Source: Bacillota bacterium
GTDB lineage: Bacteria; Bacillota; Clostridia; Lachnospirales; Lachnospiraceae
Direction: 5' to 3'
DNA: 40,460 nucleotides
NCBI GenBank assembly: GCA_023387635.1
Contig: JAEWHU010000025.1
Location: 1 to 40,460, forward strand
The position numbers and the translations under genes are program-made. Numbering within the stretch: the stretch's first letter is position 1; each line of letters opens with the position of its first letter. Below the pieces are notes generated by a model. It made no database searches and was not told the origin of the DNA. It was given only the letters and a program-made list of their open reading frames with translations. Below, one piece after another: positions 1-7,338 of this stretch.

Positions 1-2
1 TA

Positions 3-1259
3 GATTTATATGATGAAGATAAAAATATAATAGAGACAGATATAACAATAATGGATAATAAATATACTATTTATATACCATATTTGAATACTGGTGAAAC
101 CATATCTGTTTATAATATAGATCATTTAAATCGTATTAGCCGTGTGAATACAACAAAAGTTGCTGAGTTAGGACCTAATCTTCCTATTGTAAACCAAGTA
201 AGTAATGTAGAAAGAGTCATATCCGGTAATGTATCTTCAACTACAAAAAATACTATCTTTAACGTATATGTAGAAGTTAATGGAAGAACATACAATGGAA
301 GTTCTGATAAAAAGGGTAACTTTAGCGTCAGTTTAGATGAGCAATTGCAAAGTGGGCAAGAAATTTACGTATATGCAACTGACGAATATTTAGGTAGAGA
401 AAGAACTAGTGGAATTAAGAAGGTAATCGTAGAGGATATTGACGGACTAACTACATCAAGTAATGAGATTTTAACCATAGATGGCCTTACGAATAAAGAA
501 AATTATATTACAGGTCGATATCACATTGGTAATGAAACGATATATATTGCAACTATCAAAAAGGTACGAAATACCTTAAGTAATGAATTATATCAAGTAA
601 CAACAGATGAAAGTGGTGAGTTTTCATTACTTTTAGATGAAACTTTAAAATCTGGTACTAAAATATATGCCATGGCTCGCTTTGTTGATGGACCTATCAT
701 AGCAGTTTCATCAAATGAGGTAATTGGTACAAAACCAACAAAACCATATGTACTAGAACCGATTAACAATTCGCAGAAAGTTGTATATGTAGTTACAGAT
801 GAAGATTGTGAAGTTACTGTAAAGATAGGAAAAACAGCATATACATCAAAAAAATATGAATATAACGAAGAACTAAATAGTTATGTTTATGAAGTAGAAG
901 TAGGAAGAAGTAATTCATCTACTATAACCAAGGTGTATGCAAAAAATAGCGCTGGTTTTAGTACAGTGCTAAAAGGTGAAGTAGTAAAATTAGCACCAGA
1001 TTCACCAACAATGAATAAAGTAACGGATACAGATAAAGAGATTACAGGTTTAATTGATTTACTTGGTGATAAAGGTGAAAATACTAAAGTTTATGCAAAA
1101 GTTGGAACTAAGACGTATGCTGGAACAATTGATGATAAGGGTAACTTTACAATTAATATTAAAAAGCAAAAGGTTTCTACTAAAATTTATGTTTGGGGTG
1201 AGCATGATGGAAATCGTGGTCCTCTTACCCAGATAGTAGTTGTAAAAAATAAGAAGTAA
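3..1259 (+). CDS. Ig-like repeat protein, C-terminal part (5' end outside window)
   Basis: The first in-frame ATG is at 51, but the frame is open from base 3 and nothing resembling a ribosome binding site precedes that ATG, so the gene very probably begins before the window. What is visible is a chain of about four beta-rich repeats of 80-100 residues. Several carry the pattern 'variable loop, Y/V-x-A, D-x-x-G-x-F-x-x-x-L/I, K-I-Y-V/A', for example 'TIDDKGNFTINI' near the end, which is typical of bacterial Ig-like (Big_6-type) modules. There is no LPXTG motif, hydrophobic tail or enzyme motif in this part. The protein ends in a short basic tail. It is probably a secreted or surface protein used for adhesion or binding, but this is inferred from the fold. 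A perfect 13-bp hairpin terminator follows the stop codon. Confidence 0.75.
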   Translation, partial: DLYDEDKNIIETDITIMDNKYTIYIPYLNTGETISVYNIDHLNRISRVNTTKVAELGPNLPIVNQVSNVERVISGNVSSTTKNTIFNVYVEVNGRTYNGSSDKKGNFSVSLDEQLQSGQEIYVYATDEYLGRERTSGIKKVIVEDIDGLTTSSNEILTIDGLTNKENYITGRYHIGNETIYIATIKKVRNTLSNELYQVTTDESGEFSLLLDETLKSGTKIYAMARFVDGPIIAVSSNEVIGTKPTKPYVLEPINNSQKVVYVVTDEDCEVTVKIGKTAYTSKKYEYNEELNSYVYEVEVGRSNSSTITKVYAKNSAGFSTVLKGEVVKLAPDSPTMNKVTDTDKEITGLIDLLGDKGENTKVYAKVGTKTYAGTIDDKGNFTINIKKQKVSTKIYVWGEHDGNRGPLTQIVVVKNKK

Positions 1260-1279
1260 TAAGATAGTTCTATTAACCT

Positions 1280-1320
1280 GGCTAATGCAAACACTATTTC
1301 GTTTGCATTAGCCTCTTTGT
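1280..1320 (+). terminator. Rho-independent terminator after the Ig-repeat gene
   Basis: A perfect 13-bp stem (1280-1292 with 1301-1313) with an 8-base loop is followed by a T-rich stretch. It closes the first gene and isolates the nfeD-flotillin pair. Confidence 0.85.
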
Positions 1321-1452
1321 AATTTTTAATCAAATTCTTATTTTTCCATAAGTTTTATTTAATGATAAATTGTTATGATAGGACTATATTAATTATGTAA
1401 AATATAGTATAATTATGATGGTAGAATAACATGGATAAAAGGAGGGGTATTT

Positions 1453-2001
1453 TTGATAACGCTATTTCAAGTATGTTTTTATGTAGGTATCGGTTTAATC
1501 GTATTTTCTTTTCTATTTGGAAGTTTGTTTGAAGCATTTGGAATTGATGGATTAGATTTAGATTTTGATATATTTGGAATTGATTTCTTTTTACCAGTCA
1601 GTCCAATTTTATATATATTATTTTCCGTTGTGTTTGGTGGTGTGGGCCTGATATTAGTGGATTCTAAGAAAGTAATACCAAATATTTTAATATTCATTAT
1701 TGCTTTTATTTCAGGTTTAACGGTAAGTTTTTTATTAAATACTCTAGTTATAAAACCATTAAAAGCGGCGCAAAACACGAGTACTCCTAGTGCAGAAGAT
1801 TTAGTGGGAGTAAGAGCTATGGTCACAGAAACTATTTTAGAGAATGGATTTGGTGAAATCAGTTATGTTATTAATGGAAATAGTTATACATCTCCAGCAA
1901 AAACTACCAACGGTGATATGGTCAAAATAGGCAAGGAAGTAGCTATCTGTTGGATTGAAGAATATATATTTTACGTAACTAGGATAGATGATAAATTATG
2001 A
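1453..2001 (+). CDS. NfeD-family membrane protein
   Basis: This 182-residue protein has three hydrophobic segments in its first 105 residues (about 5-25, 45-68 and 75-97). A C-terminal beta domain (about 115-182) has the NfeD/OB-fold look, including 'LVGVRAMVTETI' and a closing 'VTRIDD'. The start is a TTG placed 5 bases after AGGAGGGG at 1440-1447; no better in-frame start exists. NfeD proteins are partners of flotillin/SPFH proteins in ordered membrane domains, and the next gene is a flotillin, which supports the call. There is no serine-protease domain, so this is the short NfeD1b/YuaF-like form. The membrane part carries a run of Asp and Phe residues ('GLDLDFDIFGIDFF', about 32-47) facing one side. 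Confidence 0.82.
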   Translation: MITLFQVCFYVGIGLIVFSFLFGSLFEAFGIDGLDLDFDIFGIDFFLPVSPILYILFSVVFGGVGLILVDSKKVIPNILIFIIAFISGLTVSFLLNTLVIKPLKAAQNTSTPSAEDLVGVRAMVTETILENGFGEISYVINGNSYTSPAKTTNGDMVKIGKEVAICWIEEYIFYVTRIDDKL

Positions 2002-2064
2002 AAATAATATGTAATAAGGTTATTAACTTATAAGGCAAGGATAAGTTTTATGAGTTTAACATAA

Positions 2065-2076
2065 GGCGCAAGCGCC
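2065..2076 (+). repeat. Small GC-rich hairpin upstream of the flotillin gene
   Basis: GGCGC-AA-GCGCC sits in an otherwise AT-rich spacer, 15 bases before the AAGGAGGA ribosome binding site at 2092-2099. It has no T-run, so it is not a terminator. It may adjust translation or mRNA stability. Confidence 0.4.
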
Positions 2077-2105
2077 ATGTAACTTTATAATAAGGAGGAT
2101 TAAGT

Positions 2106-3587
2106 ATGGTGGTAGGAAGTATTAGTAATTTGTTAAATATGGAGGCAGTTTATATTGCTGGCACAATCTTAGTAGTTATTCTACTTGTAATGTTTTGTAT
2201 TACTACTATGTGGAAAAGGGTTCCTCAGGATAAGGCTCTTGTTGTAACAGGTTTAAAGAAGAGAGTAATCTCTGGTGGTGGTGGTTTTGTTGTACCTTTA
2301 TTAGAACGCGCAGATAAGATTTCATTAGAAAATATGAAGATCGAAATACGTACAGATGGAGCTAGAACAGAACAAGGTGTTGATATACGTGCAGATGGTG
2401 TAGCAGTTATTAAGGTTAAAAGTGATAAAGAAAGTATTTTAAATGCCATTGAGCAATTTAATACTGGAAGAGAACAACAGACAATTGACATAATAAAAGA
2501 TACTGCAAAAGACGTATTAGAAGGTAAATTACGTGAAATCAAATCTAAAATGACGGTAGAAGAAATATATAAAGACCGTGAAAAGTTTGCATCCCAAGTT
2601 CAAGAAGTTGCTGCTATGGGGCTTTCTAACATGGGATTAGAATTAAAAGCATTTACAATTCGTGATATTTCAGATAAAAATGGTTACTTAGAAGCCCTTG
2701 GTAAGCCAAGAATTGCAGAAGTTAAAAAGAATGCAGCAATTGCAGAAGCTGATGCAGATAGAGAAACAAAAGTAAAAACATCAGAATCTGAAAGATTAGG
2801 TGCAGAAGCTAAAATCTTAGCTGATACTTATGTAGCGGAAGCGAACAAAGAAAAAGAATTAAAAGTTCAAGCTTTCCGTAAAGAAGCAGAAACAGCAAAA
2901 GCAAAAGCAGACTCCGCTTATGAAATTGAAACGAATAAAGTTGCTCGTGAAGTAACAGAAACAGCAATGTTAGTTGAACTTACTAAGAAAGAAAAAGAAG
3001 CTGAAATTCAAGATAAAGAAGCAATCAGACGTGAGAAAGAATTACTCGCAACCGTAAATAAAGAAGCAGATTCTGAGTTGTATCGAATTAGTAAGCAAGC
3101 TGATGCAAAAAAATATGCTGAATTAAAAGAAGCAGAAGCTTATAGTATGTCAATTAAGGTTAAAGCCGAAGCCGAAGCAGAGTCTATTCGTATCAAGGGT
3201 GAAGCGGAAGCTGCATCTATTCGTGCAAAAGGTATTGCAGAAGCAGAAACAATGGAAAAGAAAGCAGAAGCTTATAAACTATATAATAACGCAGCGGTAA
3301 CGCAAATGATTATAGAAAGATTGCCAGAAATCGCATCAGCTGTTGCAGAACCATTATCAAAGACAGAAAAAATTGTTATTATTGATAATGGAAGTGGAAA
3401 TGGGAATTCAAAGGGTGCGACTAAAGTAGCTAGTTATGTTACAGATATTGTTAGCCAATTGCCAGAAACCATTGAAGCTATGACAGGTTTTAATTTTATG
3501 GATGCTATTAAAGGTAAATTAGAGAATGAAGACAAAGAACCATTGGATTTTAAAGAAGTTAATGATGAAGAAGTAGTGGAAGAATAG
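2106..3587 (+). CDS. floT: Flotillin (SPFH/band 7 protein)
   Basis: This 493-residue protein has an N-terminal membrane anchor (about 14-36), an SPFH/band 7 domain (about 40-220, with 'ALVVTGLKKRVISGGGGFV') and a long Ala/Glu/Lys-rich coiled coil (about 220-400, repeated 'AEAEAESIRIKGEAEA'-type heptads). A less charged tail follows. The length and order match bacterial flotillins such as YuaG/FloT (about 500 residues). These form oligomeric scaffolds in functional membrane microdomains and affect signalling, secretion and membrane fluidity. It lies 104 bases after the NfeD gene on the same strand, the usual pairing. The start ATG has a strong AAGGAGGA site. A bidirectional terminator follows. 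Confidence 0.9.
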   Translation: MVVGSISNLLNMEAVYIAGTILVVILLVMFCITTMWKRVPQDKALVVTGLKKRVISGGGGFVVPLLERADKISLENMKIEIRTDGARTEQGVDIRADGVAVIKVKSDKESILNAIEQFNTGREQQTIDIIKDTAKDVLEGKLREIKSKMTVEEIYKDREKFASQVQEVAAMGLSNMGLELKAFTIRDISDKNGYLEALGKPRIAEVKKNAAIAEADADRETKVKTSESERLGAEAKILADTYVAEANKEKELKVQAFRKEAETAKAKADSAYEIETNKVAREVTETAMLVELTKKEKEAEIQDKEAIRREKELLATVNKEADSELYRISKQADAKKYAELKEAEAYSMSIKVKAEAEAESIRIKGEAEAASIRAKGIAEAETMEKKAEAYKLYNNAAVTQMIIERLPEIASAVAEPLSKTEKIVIIDNGSGNGNSKGATKVASYVTDIVSQLPETIEAMTGFNFMDAIKGKLENEDKEPLDFKEVNDEEVVEE

Positions 3588-3652
3588 TATCACATAGCTT
3601 TTGAAAAAGTATGGAAACAGATATTCAAAGACAGATTCCATACTTACTGTTT

Positions 3653-3686
3653 AAAAAGGAGATAGATTTTTATCTATCTCCTTTTT
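3653..3686. terminator. Bidirectional terminator between convergent genes
   Basis: A perfect 14-bp stem, AAAAAGGAGATAGA (3653-3666) with its complement at 3673-3686, has an A-run on the left and a T-run on the right. It can stop transcription from both the flotillin gene and the convergent Big_2 gene. A second, longer-looped inverted repeat (3609-3617 with 3636-3644) lies just before it. Confidence 0.85.
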
Positions 3687-3704
3687 GCTACATTTTTAAT
3701 TTTG

Positions 3705-4358
3705 TTAGTCTGTTTCACCAGTATTTAGGTCTGCTTGAGAATTCTCTTCAACGACAGTTACTTTACAAAGATCGTATTTTCCATTTTCAATAGAAGCAAA
3801 GATATAAGTAACACCTACTGCTTTGGCAGTAACACGTCCACCAACGCTAACACTAGCGATGGAAAAATCGTTACTTGAAAATTTGGCTTCTTCAACTGTA
3901 TTAATAGGCTTTAGTATTGCAGTAAGAGTTGTTTTGCGCCCTACAGTTAATGTGATTTCTGATTTTGTTAATTTAACACTTAAAGCGGGAGGTCCAACCG
4001 TAACTTCACATTCCAATGTTGATATGGTTTTTAATCCATCTTTAATAGTAACAGTAATTATTGCAGTTCCAAAGTCAACAGCAGTAATGACACCTTTTTC
4101 ATCCACAGTTGCAATAGAGGTTGCATTTGTTTTATATGTTGCCTTATGGTTTTCATTCATGTTGTAAATTTTTAAGGTATAAGTGGAATCCTTCACTAGC
4201 GATTTCGTCTTAACATTAAGCTTTATATCGGGTTGTGTTTCTTCTAGTACACCTGCCCTTGCAACCATAATGTTACCAACATAGGGAATCGGAAAGCATA
4301 CAGTGAAGAAAAACAATAACCCTAGTGCAATAGAACACTTTATTAAGTTTTGTTTCAT
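3705..4358 (-). CDS. Secreted protein with two Ig-like (Big_2) domains
   Basis: This 217-residue protein has a clear N-terminal export signal: KQNLIK basic start, a hydrophobic core at about 9-24, then 'VARAG' as a possible signal peptidase site near residue 35. Two Big_2-type repeats follow (about 46-122 and 128-203). Both show the family pattern of 'T-x-T-x-x-V-G/D', a 'S/A-x-A-T/S-V' strand, 'G-x-V/I-T-A' and a closing 'V-T-V'. No catalytic domain or anchor is visible. The tail 'NSQADLNTGETD' is short and acidic. It is probably an exported cell-surface or matrix protein; the ligand is unknown. The start has AGGAG about 7 bases upstream. A GC-rich hairpin lies immediately before that site. 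Confidence 0.72.
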   Translation of the reverse strand: MKQNLIKCSIALGLLFFFTVCFPIPYVGNIMVARAGVLEETQPDIKLNVKTKSLVKDSTYTLKIYNMNENHKATYKTNATSIATVDEKGVITAVDFGTAIITVTIKDGLKTISTLECEVTVGPPALSVKLTKSEITLTVGRKTTLTAILKPINTVEEAKFSSNDFSIASVSVGGRVTAKAVGVTYIFASIENGKYDLCKVTVVEENSQADLNTGETD

Positions 4359-4804
4359 AGTAAACTCCTATCTACGCGCTAATATGCGCGCTTAAATCAG
4401 GATTATTCTCCTCAATGTAGAAATCTCCATTAGCGGTTATATATTACTTTCAGAAATACTCCCAATTTCTGCATGTCAATAGCGTATTATATTATACCAA
4501 ATCAAATCGGATATATTCCGATTGTTTGCAAGCTGATTTTAGTTACGTTGCCATAAGCTTATATCAGCTTCCCAGGTGTAAGGTTAAATAATATAATGAC
4601 CTTTATAACCCTCAATTATTATAATCATACTATAATACTATATTTTGTCATAATCGTGGCAAATTCTTAAAAATATATTAAGGAAGTAAAAAGTTTTTAA
4701 GATTTACCTATCACGTTACACTTGTTTTTAATGTTTAAAATGGGATATAATGAATTTAGTTGCGAGTAATCGCATAAATAGAATACAAAAATAGGAGGTA
4801 TACC
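4359..4804. promoter_or_regulatory. Divergent intergenic region rich in inverted repeats
   Basis: No gene fits in these 446 bases. Toward the minus-strand gene I see a hairpin with GCGC arms around TAATAT (4376-4389) next to its ribosome binding site, an inverted repeat CAGAAAT/ATTTCTG (4451-4471), two overlapping minus-strand TATAAT boxes (4486-4496), and the dyad AATCGGATATATTCCGATT (4505-4523) where a -35 region or operator would lie. AAGCTGAT (4529-4536) is complementary to ATCAGCTT (4563-4570). Toward the plus strand, TTGTTT (4722-4727) and TATAAT (4746-4751), 18 bases apart, form the likely promoter of the two-component operon. I recognise no known riboswitch class. Confidence 0.5.
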
Positions 4805-5497
4805 ATGCAATATATTCTAATTGCTGATGATAATCAAGATATTACTGATGTGCTATCTACCTATACCAAAAAAGAAGGTTATGAACCAGTGATTGCATCC
4901 GATGGAGAAGAAGCCTTTAAAATGTTTGAAAGCTATAATCCAGTGGCAGTTTTACTTGATGTAATGATGCCTAAGGAAGATGGTTATGAAGTTTGTAGAA
5001 AAATCCGAGCAAAATCTAATGTTCCGGTGATATTAATTACTGCAAGGGGCGAAGATTTTGAACGTATTATGGGGCTTGATATTGGAGCAGATGATTACAT
5101 AGTTAAACCTTTTAGCCCAAGCGAGGTAATGGCTAGGGTCAGGGCAGTTTTAAGAAGAATTACTAGACCTGAAAAAGATATAAAATCAGGGAATGTAATT
5201 ACTATATGCAATATGTGTATCAATCTAGATGAGTACACTCTACATATTAATGGAAATAAAATGTCCTTAACCAAAAAAGAAATTGAAACAATGTGGACAT
5301 TAGCAAAAAATCCAAACAAAGTATTTACCAGAGACAATTTGTTAGATAGTTTATGGGGATTTGACTATTTTGGTGATAGTCGTACCGTGGATTCACATAT
5401 TAAGAGACTTCGTGCTAAACTTGATACCGTAGACCATCCAGGTTGGAATATAAAAACTATATGGGGTGTGGGGTATAAATTTGAGACAGAGGAATAA
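4805..5497 (+). CDS. OmpR/PhoB-family response regulator
   Basis: This 230-residue regulator has a receiver domain (about 1-118) with the acidic pair D8-D9, the phospho-acceptor D52 in 'LLDVMMP', a conserved T near residue 80 ('LITARG') and the K of 'YIVKPF' near 102. A C-terminal winged-helix DNA-binding domain (about 130-228) has 'LTKKEIETMWTLAKNP' and 'RTVDSHIKRLRAKL'. It is expected to be phosphorylated by the kinase encoded directly downstream (20-base gap) and to control transcription, possibly including its own operon. The start ATG has AGGAGG 6 bases upstream. The stimulus and target genes cannot be read from sequence. All key receiver residues are intact. Confidence 0.93.
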   Translation: MQYILIADDNQDITDVLSTYTKKEGYEPVIASDGEEAFKMFESYNPVAVLLDVMMPKEDGYEVCRKIRAKSNVPVILITARGEDFERIMGLDIGADDYIVKPFSPSEVMARVRAVLRRITRPEKDIKSGNVITICNMCINLDEYTLHINGNKMSLTKKEIETMWTLAKNPNKVFTRDNLLDSLWGFDYFGDSRTVDSHIKRLRAKLDTVDHPGWNIKTIWGVGYKFETEE

Positions 5498-5517
5498 GAT
5501 GTCTGTTGGAGGCCCTA

Positions 5518-7002
5518 ATGAAAAAGAAGAATAAAGTAAGTATTACAAATCATCTCTTCTTTAAAGTATATCTAAATTATGCAATAATACTTGCTTTGTT
5601 TGCAATATTACTTGGTATAATTTATATGAAATTATATGAAACAAATATAATGGATACATATCAGATTAAACTTTTAAAGCAAGCAACTAGTATATCTAGA
5701 AGACTTTCAACTACTATTAATAATAATGAAGAAGAAAGTTATCTTGAATATATACAGGTACTTAGTGAACTTGATACTGAGACTCCAGATATATGGACCA
5801 TATCAAATCCATCTGCAATTCATCCTATGAGTCCCAATCTCGAAACTGCTGATATATCAGGTATTGATATGCCACAAGATTTTATTGAGATTGCAAATAC
5901 AGCTTTTTTAAATCAAGTTGACCATAGAAATGGATATTATGAAGAATTTGGTGGAATGTCGTTGATTATGGGGGTTCCTGTCAATGTAAATGGTGAGGTC
6001 GTCGGTGCAGTATTATTAATATCACAAGTGGTGAATCAAAATAATATAATAATGGATAGTATGAAATTAATTGTTATTAGTACCTTTGTAGCATTGTTCA
6101 TATCATTTATTATTGCTACGTTTTTTGCAAAAGGGATTTCAAATCCCATCTCTAATATAAGAAAAACAGCCATTGAATTAGTTGATGGACATTATAATAG
6201 TAAAACAGGTATTATTCGTAAAGATGAAATAGGTGATTTGGCAAGAACAATTGACATATTAGCTGATGAGCTAAAAGAAAATGAAGTGGAACGTCTAAAT
6301 AGGGAACAAGTTCGTGTGGATTTTTTTGCTAATGTATCTCATGAGCTTAGAACGCCGTTAACAGTGATTAGAGCATATACAGAATCTATAGTTGATGGTG
6401 TTGTTGATGAGGAAAAAGTAGATCAATACCATAATCGAATACTTTCTGAATGTAAAGGAATGGAACGTTTAGTTGGTGACCTTTTAGTTTTATCCAAGAT
6501 GCAAAATCCTGATTTTGAAATTGAAAAAGAACCAGTTAATTTAACACAAGTGTTTGATGATTTAGCAAGAAATATGCAAGCTATATGTTATGAGAAAAAT
6601 ATAACATTATCTTTTCAAAAAGAGAATGATACATACATGATGATGGGTGATTATGATAGACTAAGGCAAATGTTTCTGATTATTTTAGATAATGCCATTA
6701 AATTCTCAAATGAGAATTCACATGTGTACATATTATTAAGTAAAAAGGATAAACTAAGAATATCTATTAAAGATGAAGGTATAGGAATTTCCCCTGAAGA
6801 GTTACCTATTATTTTTGATAAGTTCTATAAATCAAAATTAAAGCAAAATAAACAAGGTTCTGGCCTTGGGCTTGCTATTTCAAAACAAATAGCCTTAAAA
6901 CATGATGGAATAGTTAATGTTTATAGTACTTTAGGAGAAGGAACTGAGTTTGTATTTGAATTCCAATGCTTGGAAAATTTTGTTGAAGAACTTGACTTTT
7001 AG
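5518..7002 (+). CDS. Membrane sensor histidine kinase
   Basis: This 494-residue kinase partners the preceding regulator. Order: TM1 (about 16-38), an extracellular sensing region (about 40-180, Cache-like, ending 'VNGEVVGAVLLIS'), TM2 (about 186-207), HAMP (about 210-262), a dimerisation/phosphoacceptor helix with 'VSHELRTPLT' (His about 274), and an HATPase domain with an N-box 'LDNAIKFS' (about 392), G1 'DEGIGIS' and G2 'GSGLGLAIS' (about 450). I place the start at ATG 5518 because GGAGG lies 5 bases upstream. An earlier in-frame TTG at 5506 actually overlaps that ribosome binding site. The ligand is unknown. It terminates just before the non-coding RNA promoter. Confidence 0.92.
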   Translation: MKKKNKVSITNHLFFKVYLNYAIILALFAILLGIIYMKLYETNIMDTYQIKLLKQATSISRRLSTTINNNEEESYLEYIQVLSELDTETPDIWTISNPSAIHPMSPNLETADISGIDMPQDFIEIANTAFLNQVDHRNGYYEEFGGMSLIMGVPVNVNGEVVGAVLLISQVVNQNNIIMDSMKLIVISTFVALFISFIIATFFAKGISNPISNIRKTAIELVDGHYNSKTGIIRKDEIGDLARTIDILADELKENEVERLNREQVRVDFFANVSHELRTPLTVIRAYTESIVDGVVDEEKVDQYHNRILSECKGMERLVGDLLVLSKMQNPDFEIEKEPVNLTQVFDDLARNMQAICYEKNITLSFQKENDTYMMMGDYDRLRQMFLIILDNAIKFSNENSHVYILLSKKDKLRISIKDEGIGISPEELPIIFDKFYKSKLKQNKQGSGLGLAISKQIALKHDGIVNVYSTLGEGTEFVFEFQCLENFVEELDF

Positions 7003-7022
7003 ATTGAAAAGACATAAATTAC

Positions 7023-7051
7023 TTGAAAATTGTTTGTCATTCATGTATAAT
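7023..7051 (+). promoter_or_regulatory. Strong sigma-A promoter of the non-coding RNA
   Basis: TTGAAA (7023-7028), a 17-base spacer and a perfect TATAAT (7046-7051) make one of the best promoters in the window. No coding gene starts behind it within 280 bases, so it drives the RNA at about 7058. Confidence 0.8.
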
Positions 7052-7057
7052 TAACTT

Positions 7058-7275
7058 GAGTTTAATGCCTGGGATGTGCGACACTCCTGTTATTTTGAAC
7101 CTACAGGATTTAATACGGGATTCCTATATATATAAGATTATGTCAGGCCACCAAGCAGTGGAAGACAGAGGCTTATTTGCGGAAACCCACCTAGCTTGGC
7201 TAGGAGTCAAAATGCAGGAAACGGCTTTTTGGGTTTTTAACTAAAGATTAAGGGCAGCTTTGGCTGCCTTTTTTT
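7058..7275 (+). ncRNA. ssrS: Structured non-coding RNA, possibly 6S RNA
   Basis: An independent transcription unit of about 218 nt has a near-consensus promoter, no ribosome binding site and a terminator at 7253-7275. The 5' part (CCUGGGAUGUGCGAC, then UUUUGAACCUACA inside a hairpin closed by UCCUGU/ACAGGA) resembles what I remember of clostridial 6S RNAs. The length is close to the usual 180-200 nt. 6S RNA mimics an open promoter, binds sigma-70/sigma-A RNA polymerase and tunes growth-phase transcription. I could not fold a full-length closing rod by eye: visible helices are GCCUG/CAGGC, CCUAG/CUAGG and AAACCCA/UGGGUUU. So the RNA gene is well supported and the identity is moderate. SRP RNA, tmRNA and RNase P signatures are absent. 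Confidence 0.55.
7253..7275 (+). terminator. Terminator of the non-coding RNA
   Basis: GGCAGC-TTTG-GCTGCC (7253-7268) is followed by seven T, a compact Rho-independent terminator that ends the RNA before nadE. Confidence 0.9.
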
Positions 7276-7338
7276 AAATAAAAAAATAAAAGAAACGTAG
7301 AATACAAGTGATGTGTATTACGTAGATGGGAGTTTGGT

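Noticed and set aside
3611..3793. An open frame after the flotillin gene
   Set aside because: It runs through the bidirectional terminator and into the opposite-strand Big_2 gene. It has no ribosome binding site.
7023..7244. An open frame of 73 codons between the sensor kinase and nadE
   Set aside because: It begins inside the promoter of the non-coding RNA and has no ribosome binding site. The protein has no recognisable domain. The RNA explains the region.
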